In this document: piece after piece, positions 35,886 through 43,983 of the stretch
How positions within the stretch are numbered: position 1 is the stretch's first letter
Layout: the number at the start of each line of letters is the position of its first letter
Assembly (NCBI GenBank): GCA_052108535.1
Contig: JBQDZM010000010.1
Location: 16,156-80,155 of the forward strand
Reading direction: 5' to 3'
Origin: Galactobacter sp052108535
Lineage (GTDB): Bacteria; Actinomycetota; Actinomycetes; Actinomycetales; Micrococcaceae
DNA: 64,000 nt
The notes under the pieces: model-generated
Seen by the model: only the letters and a program-made list of their open reading frames with translations
What the model was told of the DNA's origin: nothing
The model's database searches: none
Program-made: the position numbers and the translations under genes

Positions 35886-36584
35886 GTGACAAGCGGAGAC
35901 CGACCGGCACCAGAGGCCCTCTCAGAGGCAGACCGCATCCCGAGCCAGGAGGACCTGGACACGGTCAGTCGGCAACTGGGCCGCCCGGCCAGGGACATCG
36001 TGGAGATCGGCGCCAGGTGCGTGTGCGGTAACCCGCTGGTGGCGACCACCGCCCCACGGCTCTCTTCCGGGATTCCGTTCCCCACGGTTTATTACCTGAC
36101 GCACCCGGCCGTCACCGCGGCCGTCTCTCGGCTGGAAGCGGCGGGCGAGATGAACTCCATGAATGCGCGCCTCGAATCCGACCCGGAACTGGCCGCAGCG
36201 CAGCAGCGCGCCCACGAGGATTACCTCTCCGTGCGTGCCGCCATTGGGGAACGCAGCGGTGTGGGGGAGGTCCCGGAGATTTCCCAGGTCTCCGCCGGAG
36301 GCATGCCTCGCCGCGTCAAATGCATCCACGTCATGGTGGGCCACTCACTCGCAGCCGGGCCCGGAGTGAACGCTCTCGGTGACGAGGCCCTGTCCAAGAT
36401 CACCCAGTGGTGGACTCCAGGGGTCTGCGCCTGCGCAGGCGCCTGGGACACCGAAGCTCCCGTACCCTCCCAGGACCGTTCCCGCCACGTGCACACACAG
36501 GCAGGCGACCCTGAAACCAAACGCCGCGAGCGCGCGGCCAAGCGGGCGGCGGCCGAGGCCGCGTCGTCGGGCACTGAATCCTAA
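35886..36584 (+). CDS. DUF501 domain protein
   Basis: 232 residues. The DUF501 core reads RCVCGNPLVATTAPRLSSGIPFPTVYYLTHP, then RVKCIHVMVGHSLAAGPGVNALGDEAL. Function unknown, though conserved next to division and Ppx genes. GTG 35886 is chosen for GAGGAC upstream. The C-terminus is a Lys/Arg/Ala helix ending in SSGTES, another in-frame copy of the GTCGTCGGGCA motif. Confidence 0.87.
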   Translation: MTSGDRPAPEALSEADRIPSQEDLDTVSRQLGRPARDIVEIGARCVCGNPLVATTAPRLSSGIPFPTVYYLTHPAVTAAVSRLEAAGEMNSMNARLESDPELAAAQQRAHEDYLSVRAAIGERSGVGEVPEISQVSAGGMPRRVKCIHVMVGHSLAAGPGVNALGDEALSKITQWWTPGVCACAGAWDTEAPVPSQDRSRHVHTQAGDPETKRRERAAKRAAAEAASSGTES

Positions 36585-36603
36585 GGACGAAAGGTAAGGC
36601 AAC

Positions 36604-37569
36604 ATGCGTGTCGCAGCCGTGGATTGTGGGACCAACTCGCTGCGCTGGTTGGTGGCGGACACCCCCCAGGAAGGCCCCATCACCCTCACCGACGTGGAAC
36701 GCGGCATGACCGTGGTCCGTCTGGGACAGGGTGTGGACCAGACCGGCCGATTCGCCGACGAAGCGTTGGAGCGAACCTTTGCAGCGGTGGATGACATCGC
36801 GGACGTGTTCGCCCGCACCAAGCCGGACGCCATCGGTTTCGTGGCGACCTCCGCGACCCGCGACGCTGAGAACCGGGACGTGTTCCTTGACGGAGTGGAG
36901 CAGCGCCTTGGCGTGCGCCCTGAAGTCCTCAGCGGGGAAGCGGAGGCAGAGGCCTCCTTCCTGGGAGCAGCGTTGTCCGTCTCCGCGGGAAGCCAGGAGA
37001 AGTTGCTGGTCGTGGACCTGGGCGGCGGCAGCACCGAATGCGTGCTGGGCAGTCGCGCCAAAGGCGTGATCTCGGCGCACAGTGCCGACATGGGGGCGGT
37101 GCGTTTCACGGAACGACTCATGCCCTCCGATCCCTCCAGCGAGCGGGAGGTCGCGGCCGCGGAAGCCGCGGCGAACCAGTTGATCGACGAGATCGCAGCC
37201 GATGTCGACCTGCGCCAGGTTGAACAGGTCATCGGTGTGGCAGGGACCATCACCACGGTCACCGCCCACACCCTTGACCTGCCCGAGTATGACTCCTCGC
37301 GGATCGACGGGGTCACGCTCCCCATCCCCATCGTGGAGGCTGCCTGCTCCGAACTCGCCACGCTGGAACGCTCGCGGCTCTCGACCTTGCCCTACGTCCA
37401 TCCCGGCCGTGTCGACGTACTCTCCGCAGGGGCGGTGATCTGGAGGACCCTGCTCCAGCGCATCGTCGATGCCACGCAGGGACGGGTGCGAAGCGTGACC
37501 ACCAGTGAGCACGACATCCTGGACGGCACCGCACTCAACGTGGCCCGGGGGACCTTGGGACACCTCTGA
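36604..37569 (+). CDS. ppx: Exopolyphosphatase / pppGpp phosphohydrolase family
   Basis: 321 residues with the ASKHA fold: AVDCGTNSLRWLV (phosphate 1), VVDLGGGSTECVLG (phosphate 2) and GVAGTITTVTAH. Short Ppx/GppA type common in actinobacteria. It probably degrades polyphosphate; activity on pppGpp cannot be judged from sequence. GAAAGG precedes the ATG. 20 bases after DUF501, so cotranscribed. Confidence 0.88.
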   Translation: MRVAAVDCGTNSLRWLVADTPQEGPITLTDVERGMTVVRLGQGVDQTGRFADEALERTFAAVDDIADVFARTKPDAIGFVATSATRDAENRDVFLDGVEQRLGVRPEVLSGEAEAEASFLGAALSVSAGSQEKLLVVDLGGGSTECVLGSRAKGVISAHSADMGAVRFTERLMPSDPSSEREVAAAEAAANQLIDEIAADVDLRQVEQVIGVAGTITTVTAHTLDLPEYDSSRIDGVTLPIPIVEAACSELATLERSRLSTLPYVHPGRVDVLSAGAVIWRTLLQRIVDATQGRVRSVTTSEHDILDGTALNVARGTLGHL

Positions 37570-37673
37570 GTCCCACGGGGCGGGATGGCGTGGGGAGCGT
37601 CACAGGCTGGTGAGAGCAATCGTCACATCGTGGGAACTTTCACAAACCCTGTGGCGCGCCTACCATTGAAGAC

Positions 37674-39068
37674 ATGGCAACCCCCAAACTTTCGCAGCGT
37701 CCCCGTGTTCTCGTGGTCGGCGGTGGCTACCTCGGCCTCTACGTCGCCAAGTCCCTCCAGAAGAAGGTGCGCGTCCACGGCGGCATCGTCACCCTGGTGG
37801 ATCCGCTCCCGTACATGACCTACCAGCCCTTCCTGCCCGAGGTCATGGGCGGCTCCATCGAGCCCCGCCACATCACCGTGCCGCATGCCCGCCACCTGCG
37901 CCAGACTGAACTGGTCCAGGGCAAGGTCACCGGTATCGATCACGCCTCCAAGACCGCCACGGTCGAGGGCGTTGACGGCGAATCCTTCGAGATCCCCTAC
38001 CAGGACGTCGTCCTGGCAGCAGGCGCCATCACCAAGACCTTCCCGATCCCGGGCCTGGCTCAGGCCGGCATCGGCGTGAAGCGCGTCGAGGAAGCCGTCT
38101 GGATCCGCGACCACGTGCAGGAGCGCATCCAGTTCGCCGACAACACCACCGACGTCGAGGCCCGCAAGCGCGCCCTCCGCTTCATCGTGGTTGGCGGCGG
38201 CTTCAACGGCGTCGAGACCATCTCCGAACTGCAGGATGCCGCCCGCGTGCAGGCCGAGCAGTGCCAGAACATCACCCCCGCCGACCTGGACTTCCAGCTC
38301 GTCGAGGCCATGCCGAAGATCATGCCCGAGGTCAAGCCTGAGACCGCCGAGTGGGTCGTGGAGCACCTGCGCTCCCGCGGCATCAACGTGCGCCTGCAGA
38401 CCTCCCTGGGCGACGCCACGGACAAGCACCTCAAGCTCACCTCCATGGCCAACGACGACACCAAGGGCCAGGTCATCGACGAGTTCGACGTCGACACCCT
38501 GATCTGGACCGCAGGCGTCATGGCTAACCCCATGGTCCGCAACACCGACTTCAACATCGAGCCCCGCGGCCGCGTGGTCGTGGACGCCAAGCTGCGCACC
38601 CTGGACGCTGATGGCAACGTCATCGAAGGCGCCTGGGCCGCAGGCGACGTCGCCGCCACTCCGGACCTCACCGGCCACGGCCTCCCGGACAACACCTGCG
38701 TGCCGAACGCTCAGCACGCAGTGCGCCAGTCCAAGGTGCTCGCCAACAACCTCTACGCCACCCGCTACGGTGTCGGCGAGGTTGCCGACTACAAGCACGA
38801 GTCCCTCGGCGCAGTGGCCGGCCTCGGCTACGGCAAGGGCGTCGCCAAGCTCGTCAAGTACCCGCTCACCGGCTTCCTGGCCTGGGCCGCACACCGTGGC
38901 TACCACGGCCTCGCGATCCCGACCGTGGAGCGCAAGGTCCGCGTGTTCTCCGGCTGGATCAACCAGGCCATCGCAGGCCGCGACGTCTCCGGCATGCGCA
39001 ACCTGCAGCAGCCCCACGCCGACTTCGTGGACGCTGCAACGCCCAAGAAGAAGCCCGCTGCCAAGTGA
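37674..39068 (+). CDS. ndh: Type II NADH dehydrogenase
   Basis: 464 residues. FAD/NAD(P) oxidoreductase that passes electrons from NADH to quinone without proton pumping. FAD motif VLVVGGGYLGLYVAKSL (N-terminus), NAD motif FIVVGGGFNGVETISEL (about 167-183), DTLIWTAGV and AAGDVAA. The C-terminal region with membrane-associating helix FLAWAAHRGYHGLAIP ends in Lys-rich KKKPAAK. TACCAT lies 7 bases before the ATG with no ribosome site: a leaderless message is likely. Confidence 0.92.
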   Translation: MATPKLSQRPRVLVVGGGYLGLYVAKSLQKKVRVHGGIVTLVDPLPYMTYQPFLPEVMGGSIEPRHITVPHARHLRQTELVQGKVTGIDHASKTATVEGVDGESFEIPYQDVVLAAGAITKTFPIPGLAQAGIGVKRVEEAVWIRDHVQERIQFADNTTDVEARKRALRFIVVGGGFNGVETISELQDAARVQAEQCQNITPADLDFQLVEAMPKIMPEVKPETAEWVVEHLRSRGINVRLQTSLGDATDKHLKLTSMANDDTKGQVIDEFDVDTLIWTAGVMANPMVRNTDFNIEPRGRVVVDAKLRTLDADGNVIEGAWAAGDVAATPDLTGHGLPDNTCVPNAQHAVRQSKVLANNLYATRYGVGEVADYKHESLGAVAGLGYGKGVAKLVKYPLTGFLAWAAHRGYHGLAIPTVERKVRVFSGWINQAIAGRDVSGMRNLQQPHADFVDAATPKKKPAAK

Positions 39069-39075
39069 GCTTCGC

Positions 39076-39145
39076 GGCTTGAGTCGCACGGTTTGAGCTG
39101 AACGGCTTGAACCGAGCGGATTGAGTCGCACGGCTTGAGCGCAAC
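39076..39145. repeat. 14-bp tandem repeat, five copies
   Basis: Five consecutive 14-base units start at 39076, 39090, 39104, 39118 and 39132, consensus GGCTTGAGTCGCAC. Units differ by up to six bases but keep exact period. The last unit runs into the ndh terminator. Confidence 0.85.
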
Positions 39146-39192
39146 GCGAGAGGCCCGGCACCCTGTTGAGGGGTGCCGGGCCTCTTCGCGTT
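39143..39192 (+). terminator. ndh terminator
   Basis: AACGCGAGAGGCCCGGCACCC (39143-39163) pairs with the segment at 39171-39192, which contains GGGTGCCGGGCCTCT and ends CGCGTT, with one bulge. Confidence 0.85.
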
Positions 39193-39240
39193 GTCGGATC
39201 TGCCCCCGCCCTCGGTTTCGCCCCCGCCCTCGGTTTCGCC

Positions 39241-39596
39241 CTCGTTGTCGGATATGCGGCGCTGAATCGGTGCCGTAAATCCGAGAAGAAGGGCAGATCC
39301 AGATCCGCCCTGACTCTCGGATTTGCCCTCGTTTTCGGTTTCGCCCTCGTTGTCGGATTTGCGGCGCTGAATCGGTGCCTTAAAGCCGGGAAGAAGGGCA
39401 TATCCAGGAAGAGGGGCGGATCCAGTCGGGAAGCCGGGTCCAGTCGAGGCGGTGGTTCCTCGTAGGTGGCCGGTTGCAGTCAGCCGGGCCGATCCGCCCG
39501 CTCTCCGCGATCTGCCCTCGTCCTCGGATTTGCCCCCGTTGTCGGATTTGCGGCGCTGAACCGGTGCCTTAAATCCGGGAAGAAGGGCATATCCAG
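39241..39596. repeat. 62-bp interspersed repeat, three copies
   Basis: A 62-base unit starting CTCGTTGTCGGATATGCGGC and ending AAGAAGGGCAKATCCAG occurs at 39241-39302, 39346-39407 and 39535-39596 (roughly 90% identity). Short CTCGGTTTCGCC repeats lie between. One + frame is open and repeats GFALVVGFAALNRC, but it lacks start signals. The region between ndh and the small membrane gene holds no supported gene. Confidence 0.85.
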
Positions 39597-39628
39597 CAAG
39601 GCGGGTAGGGCCACGCCTGAGGGGAAGT

Positions 39629-39886
39629 TCAGTCCGCGTCGGGGGTCAGGCCGTTATTGCGCGGGGTGCGGCGCAGGGTGAAAGCCAATTTCAGATACCC
39701 CTTGGTCAGCAGCGGCACCGCCCACAGCACGGCATTGGGAACCACGATGGCCAGAGTCAGGATGGTGGCAAAGGGCCAGGGCCAGGAGCCGGTGAAGGGT
39801 CGCAGGATGGTGGAGACGATGAGCACCAACGGGCAGATGGCGCAGAACGTGACCAGGATGCGGGCCGGGGTAGGGAAATGGGGCAC
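39629..39886 (-). CDS. Small membrane protein, unknown
   Basis: 85 residues with two membrane segments (about 8-28 and 38-60) and a basic tail FTLRRTPRNNG. GTG start with GGAG nine bases upstream. No family recognised. It is flanked by repeats on its downstream side. Confidence 0.6.
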   Translation of the reverse strand: MPHFPTPARILVTFCAICPLVLIVSTILRPFTGSWPWPFATILTLAIVVPNAVLWAVPLLTKGYLKLAFTLRRTPRNNGLTPDAD

Positions 39887-40472
39887 TGGGTCTCCGAACT
39901 CATTCTGTCTTGACGGGTGGGGCGTGGCTGGGTCGTGTTCTTGTGAAGCGGCCTGTTGGCTGGGGCAGCGTGTCGCCTGAGCCGCGATCTGACGAGCGGT
40001 GTGTGGACTTGGCCGGGATTAGAGGGGCCAGGTGTTGACGGACACGGCTCCTATGAGACGGCACTGGGCTGCAGGTCAGGTTATCGGTGGGTGCAGCCAT
40101 TCGCGGCATCGCGCACCAATCAATGGGAATTAGCCTCGCGGGGAGGACCGTTGGTGCCCGAATTCGCCGCTCTGATGCCCCAACTCGTCCCAAGTCCCCT
40201 CGTTTCCAGGCATCAAAGCCGTGTCGGAGCATCAAAGTCGTCTGGTGGTGTCCCCAAGGTGGCAGGGAGGGGGTGTCGGCGTCCCAAGGTGGCGGTGACG
40301 GGGTGTCGAAGAGGGTGTGCGAGGTGGTGGCGGCGACGGCCCACGGTAGGCGTAGGTCTTGGAAGGATGCCGTGAAGTCAGGCGTACGGACGCCATGACC
40401 CGCCTCCAATTGGGGTCAAGGCCCGAGGCTGCGGTAGTTTTTGCTGTGTGAGCGCGTTGACGCACGCGCCCA
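39887..40472. other. Intergenic region before tRNA-Leu
   Basis: I see no convincing gene. Open frames on both strands lack start signals and look like GC shadows. Contents: a degenerate pair CCCAAGGTGGC...GGGTGTCG at about 40251 and 40281, a pair CATCAAAG near 40209 and 40230, and a likely tRNA promoter (TAGTTT near 40434). Confidence 0.5.
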
Positions 40473-40549
40473 GCCCCTATAGCCCAATCGGTAGAGGCAG
40501 AGGACTTAAAATCCTTGTGTTGTGGGTTCGAGTCCCACTGGGGGTACCA
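40473..40549 (+). tRNA. tRNA-Leu (anticodon TAA), short variable arm
   Basis: Cloverleaf: acceptor GCCCCTA with TGGGGGT, D arm GCC...GGC, anticodon stem GAGGA/TCCTT with loop CTTAAAA (anticodon TAA, reads UUA), variable region GTGTT, T arm GTGGG TTCGAGT CCCAC, discriminator A, encoded CCA at 40547-40549. The five-base variable region is class I in form, unlike normal class II tRNA-Leu. The 1-72 pair is G-U. UUA codons should be rare in this GC-rich genome. Confidence 0.85.
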
Positions 40550-40691
40550 AAACCTGAGTTAGCGAAGGTGGGGGCACCAAAACTTGAGTTCGTGACGCTT
40601 GGGCACCAAAACCTGAGTTCGCGAAGCTGGGGAACCAAAGCTTGGGTTCGCCAGGCCCGGCTACCAAAACCTGGGTCAGCCTTGTTCGTGG
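40546..40691. repeat. 29-30 bp tandem repeat starting at the tRNA 3' end, five copies
   Basis: The string ACCAAAACCTGAG (with variants) begins at 40546, 40576, 40605, 40634 and 40663, spacing 30, 29, 29, 29. Each is preceded by a G-rich stretch like the tRNA acceptor end (GGGGGT, GGGGGC, TTGGGC, TGGGGA, CCGGCT). The first copy includes the tRNA CCA. There are no variable spacers, so it is not CRISPR. Confidence 0.85.
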
Positions 40692-40704
40692 GAAAATGGA
40701 TCCC

Positions 40705-41343
40705 GTGCCAGCCGTCGAGATGATCCAGCCCATTGCCGTCCTCAAGGACCCCGCAGACCCTGCCGGGCACGAGGAAACCTGTCTGGCCGCCGCGTTGGCC
40801 TCAGCTGCGGCCATCACCGCCTTCCCCGAGGATGAGCACTGGGAGCCCTGGTACCTGGCTGGCCAAGGTAAATCCACCCGGCGCGGCAAACCCAAGGACC
40901 TGCGCGCCGTCGAGGCCCAAGGCGCCGTGGTGGTGCAGGTGGGGCGCGCCGTTGCAGCGGCCCAGGCCCCGACCACCTACCCGTTGACCGGCAGGATGAA
41001 GCAGTTGCAGGTCGCCGGCACCGAATTGGCACACAGCGGCGAGGCCGTGGAACACTCCCTGCCAGCCCCGGACGGCGTGCCGGTGCTGCATTTGGGCGTG
41101 GACACCTCGCTGGAGATGTCCACCGGAAAGGCAGCAGCCCAGTCAGCCCACGCCGCCTTCGAATGGGCGGTGCGGCTGCAGCCAGAAGCTCGGCAAGCGT
41201 GGATGGAAGCCGGTCAGCCTGCCGTGCTCACGCCGCTGGATGCACGCGCCATGCGCAAGACGCGCAAACAGGCCACGGTGCAGATCCGCGACGCAGGACA
41301 TACGGAGATCGCCCCGGGCTCAAGGACTGCTTTGGCCTGGTGA
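40705..41343 (+). CDS. Peptidyl-tRNA hydrolase, Pth2-like
   Basis: 212 residues. The C-terminal half has the Pth2 pattern: LEMSTGKAAAQSAHAA, then TVQIRDAGHTEIAPGSRTALAW. The family frees peptides from peptidyl-tRNA. The N-terminal half is an actinobacterial extension, so activity is inferred. I chose GTG 40705, which lies 7 bases after GAAAAT; ATG 40696 is an in-frame alternative inside that promoter spacing. Confidence 0.75.
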   Translation: MPAVEMIQPIAVLKDPADPAGHEETCLAAALASAAAITAFPEDEHWEPWYLAGQGKSTRRGKPKDLRAVEAQGAVVVQVGRAVAAAQAPTTYPLTGRMKQLQVAGTELAHSGEAVEHSLPAPDGVPVLHLGVDTSLEMSTGKAAAQSAHAAFEWAVRLQPEARQAWMEAGQPAVLTPLDARAMRKTRKQATVQIRDAGHTEIAPGSRTALAW

Positions 41344-41452
41344 TGAGTCGCTACGCCGTGAGCGCAGTGACCTGCTTCGCTCAGCGAAGTGACAGGGAAC
41401 TCCTATACGCTTGAACTCAACGACCCTGACATCCGATGTGGAGTGATCTCAC

Positions 41453-42307
41453 GTGGCCAGAAGTTCCAACCCCGTCTTCAACTCGAAGACCTTCAAGGAT
41501 CAGGTGCGCGCGGGCCAAGCCGCCAACGCCATGCCTGCGCCGCAGGTTTCCGATCTTGAATCCATGTACGCGCAGGCCCCGGGGCGTCCCGGTGCCGAAC
41601 GTGGCATGACCATCAATGACGTCCTGAATAAGATGCTCGTCATGGCCGCCGGGATCCTGCTCGGCGGTGTCATCGGCTGGATGCTGCTGACGAACATGGC
41701 TCAGCCTGACCCGTACACGGGACAGACCGGTAACCTCGGCGCACTCATGGGCGTGGCTGGTGCCGCCTCCATCGGTGCGCTCGTGATCGCGCTCGTCAAC
41801 CAGTTCAGGGCCAAGGCCTCCCCGGCACTGTCGATTACCTACGCGGTGCTGGAAGGCTTCCTGCTCGGCGTCATCTCCGCCCTGTTCGAGCTCATCTATT
41901 CCGGCATCGTGCTGCAGGCCGTGCTCGGTACCGCGATGGTCTTCGGCGTCTGCCTGTTCCTGAACCGTTCCGGCAAGTTCCGCACCACCCCCAAGATGCG
42001 CAAGGTCGTCTACACGGCAGGCTGGGCGTTCGTGGGCTTCGCGCTGGTCAACTGGATCATCGCCATGGTCTCCGGCGGCGCGGTCAACTTCCGCACCGGC
42101 TGGATCGGCCTGCTGATCGGTGTGCTGGGTATCGCCATCGGCGCGTTCTACCTGATCACCGACTTCGAGGACATCGAGTCCGCCATTCGTGGCGGCGCCC
42201 CGCAGGAGTTCTCCTGGCGCTGCGCCTTCGGCCTCACGCTTTCCATCGTCTGGATTTACGTCGAGATGATCCGCTTGATCGCGATCATTCGGCAATTGGC
42301 AGATTGA
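41453..42307 (+). CDS. Bax inhibitor-1/YccA family membrane protein
   Basis: 284 residues, N-terminal 60 soluble, then seven membrane helices. Segments YAVLEGFLLGVISALFE and the late LITDFEDIESAIRGGAPQEFSWRC are typical of actinobacterial YccA proteins. Role likely in membrane protein quality or calcium leak, inferred from family only. GTG start with GGAG upstream; followed by a strong terminator. Confidence 0.88.
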   Translation: MARSSNPVFNSKTFKDQVRAGQAANAMPAPQVSDLESMYAQAPGRPGAERGMTINDVLNKMLVMAAGILLGGVIGWMLLTNMAQPDPYTGQTGNLGALMGVAGAASIGALVIALVNQFRAKASPALSITYAVLEGFLLGVISALFELIYSGIVLQAVLGTAMVFGVCLFLNRSGKFRTTPKMRKVVYTAGWAFVGFALVNWIIAMVSGGAVNFRTGWIGLLIGVLGIAIGAFYLITDFEDIESAIRGGAPQEFSWRCAFGLTLSIVWIYVEMIRLIAIIRQLAD

Positions 42308-42326
42308 TGTTCGTCTAAGCGACGTG

Positions 42327-42372
42327 CAGCCCGTCCCGCCGGTCACCTTAAGGACCCCGGCGAGACGGGCTG
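42327..42372 (+). terminator. Terminator after the YccA gene
   Basis: CAGCCCGTCCCGCCGG (42327-42342) pairs with CCGGCGAGACGGGCTG (42357-42372), one mismatch, followed by TTTCGTT. Confidence 0.85.
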
Positions 42373-42449
42373 TTTCGTTCGTCGACGACGGCAGGCCCCA
42401 GCCAGGTCAAGGCGCGGGGAAATTTCGAAGAGTTCAAGGGGAACCAGAC

Positions 42450-43904
42450 GTGAGCCAGGAAAAACCTGAGGGCGAGGAGCCAACCGAGGAGCAGTCCTCC
42501 GGGCGGGAATCGCGCGAACTCAAGGTCCCTGCCTGGGTGCGCAAGGCCAAACAACGGATTGACGACGCCAACGCTGCGGACGAGTTCGATTTCCTGGACC
42601 CGCCCATCACCGCCACGGCCCGCCGCGGGCTGGGGCACACCGCGCAAGCCGAGAAGGACGCACACGTCAAGGCCGCGAGCGGCCCGCATGACGTGCCGCG
42701 GCCGTTGCGGATCGCGGCCGACTACAGCTGGCGTATCGGCATCATCGTGATCGTCAGCGCGGGCGCCTGTTGGGGTTTGGCGAAACTCTCCAACCTGATG
42801 ATCCCGCTGATGGTCGCAGCACTCCTGGCAGGGTTGCTGCTGCCGGTGAAGATCTTCCTCGAGAAGCGCCTTCACCTGCCCAACGCACTCAGCGTCACCG
42901 CCACCTTCCTGCTCTTCCTCGCCCTGATCACCGGCGCCATCTATGCGGTGGTGCGCACCATGGCCAAGGGCGTGCCAGAGCTGATCGATCAAGCGGTCCA
43001 AGGCGTCAAGGAAGTGCAGGTGTGGCTCAAGGACGGGCCGTTGAACATCGGCGCCTCCACCATTGATGATTGGATCAACACAGGGCTGAACGCCCTGAAC
43101 GACAACCAGGACACCATCGTTCGTTCGGCGGCCTCCGGCCTATCCACGGTGGGACACTTCGGCGCAGGTCTGATTCTGACCCTGTTCGCGCTGATCTTCT
43201 TCCTGTTGCAGGGCGAGACCATCTGGCGTTGGACCGTGGGTTTGTTCCCCCGCAGGGCCCGGGACGCCATGGACGGTGCGGGGCGCCGTGGCTGGGCCAG
43301 CCTGGTGTCCTACGTCAGGGTGCAGGTGGTCGTGGCCCTCATCGATGCCGTCGGTATCGGTATTGGAGCGGCGATCCTGCAGGTCCCGCTGGCCCTGCCG
43401 CTGGCCGTCCTGGTGCTGTTGGGTTCCTTCATCCCGATCGTGGGTGCGGTGCTGACCGGCTTCATCGCCGTGTTGCTGGCGCTGGTCTCTCACGGGTGGG
43501 TGACGGCGATCATCATGTTGGCCGTGGTCCTGTTTGTGCAGCAGGTGGAGTCCCACGTGCTGCAGCCGTTGATCATGGGTCGGGCAGTGAGCCTGCACCC
43601 GCTGGCCGTGGTGCTTGGCGTTGCAGGCGGTACCTTCCTCTTCGGCATCGTTGGCGCCCTCTTCGCCGTTCCCGTCCTGGCGGTGGTCAACACCGTGGTG
43701 AAGTATCTTGCGACCCGCTCATGGGAACGCGACCCAGCGGTCAGAGCCGACCATGACGCGGTCCAAGCGATGGCAGAGGAAGAGCCCATCCTCTATGGCG
43801 ACGAGAATCGTGAATGGCACGAACCCGATGCCAACCCGGGGCCACCGGCCCGCTCCCGTGCCACTGGGACCGGGGGAGTGCGCCCCTTCGACGACATCGA
43901 ATGA
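42450..43904 (+). CDS. AI-2E (YdjX/PerM) family transporter
   Basis: 484 residues. A charged cytoplasmic N-terminus of about 85 residues, then eight membrane helices including SNLMIPLMVAALLAGLLLPV, LGSFIPIVGAVLTGFIAV and the family motif VESHVLQPLIMGRAVSLHPLAVVLG. The family includes autoinducer and ion exporters; substrate unknown. GTG start chosen for AAGGGG eight bases upstream. C-terminal acidic tail. Confidence 0.88.
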   Translation: MSQEKPEGEEPTEEQSSGRESRELKVPAWVRKAKQRIDDANAADEFDFLDPPITATARRGLGHTAQAEKDAHVKAASGPHDVPRPLRIAADYSWRIGIIVIVSAGACWGLAKLSNLMIPLMVAALLAGLLLPVKIFLEKRLHLPNALSVTATFLLFLALITGAIYAVVRTMAKGVPELIDQAVQGVKEVQVWLKDGPLNIGASTIDDWINTGLNALNDNQDTIVRSAASGLSTVGHFGAGLILTLFALIFFLLQGETIWRWTVGLFPRRARDAMDGAGRRGWASLVSYVRVQVVVALIDAVGIGIGAAILQVPLALPLAVLVLLGSFIPIVGAVLTGFIAVLLALVSHGWVTAIIMLAVVLFVQQVESHVLQPLIMGRAVSLHPLAVVLGVAGGTFLFGIVGALFAVPVLAVVNTVVKYLATRSWERDPAVRADHDAVQAMAEEEPILYGDENREWHEPDANPGPPARSRATGTGGVRPFDDIE

Positions 43905-43983
43905 CCAGACTTCTTCGTTCTGCTCCCGCACGGAGCAGAATGAGAGCACTCACTGCATCCGCATGACTCAGGAGACCCATACC

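Noticed and set aside
37623..39401. A 592-codon reverse-strand frame opposite ndh
   Set aside because: Antisense shadow extended by the downstream repeats; ndh is complete on the + strand.
39166..39681. + strand frames encoding repeated GFALVVGFAALNRC peptides
   Set aside because: They are translations of the 62-bp DNA repeats beginning inside a terminator stem, with no start signal. Noted only as repeats.
39900..40409. Open frames on both strands before the tRNA
   Set aside because: No ribosome site, no promoter spacing, composition unlike neighbours, internal short repeats.
40546..40691. Possible CRISPR array
   Set aside because: Units are head-to-tail and degenerate without unique spacers, and no cas genes are present.
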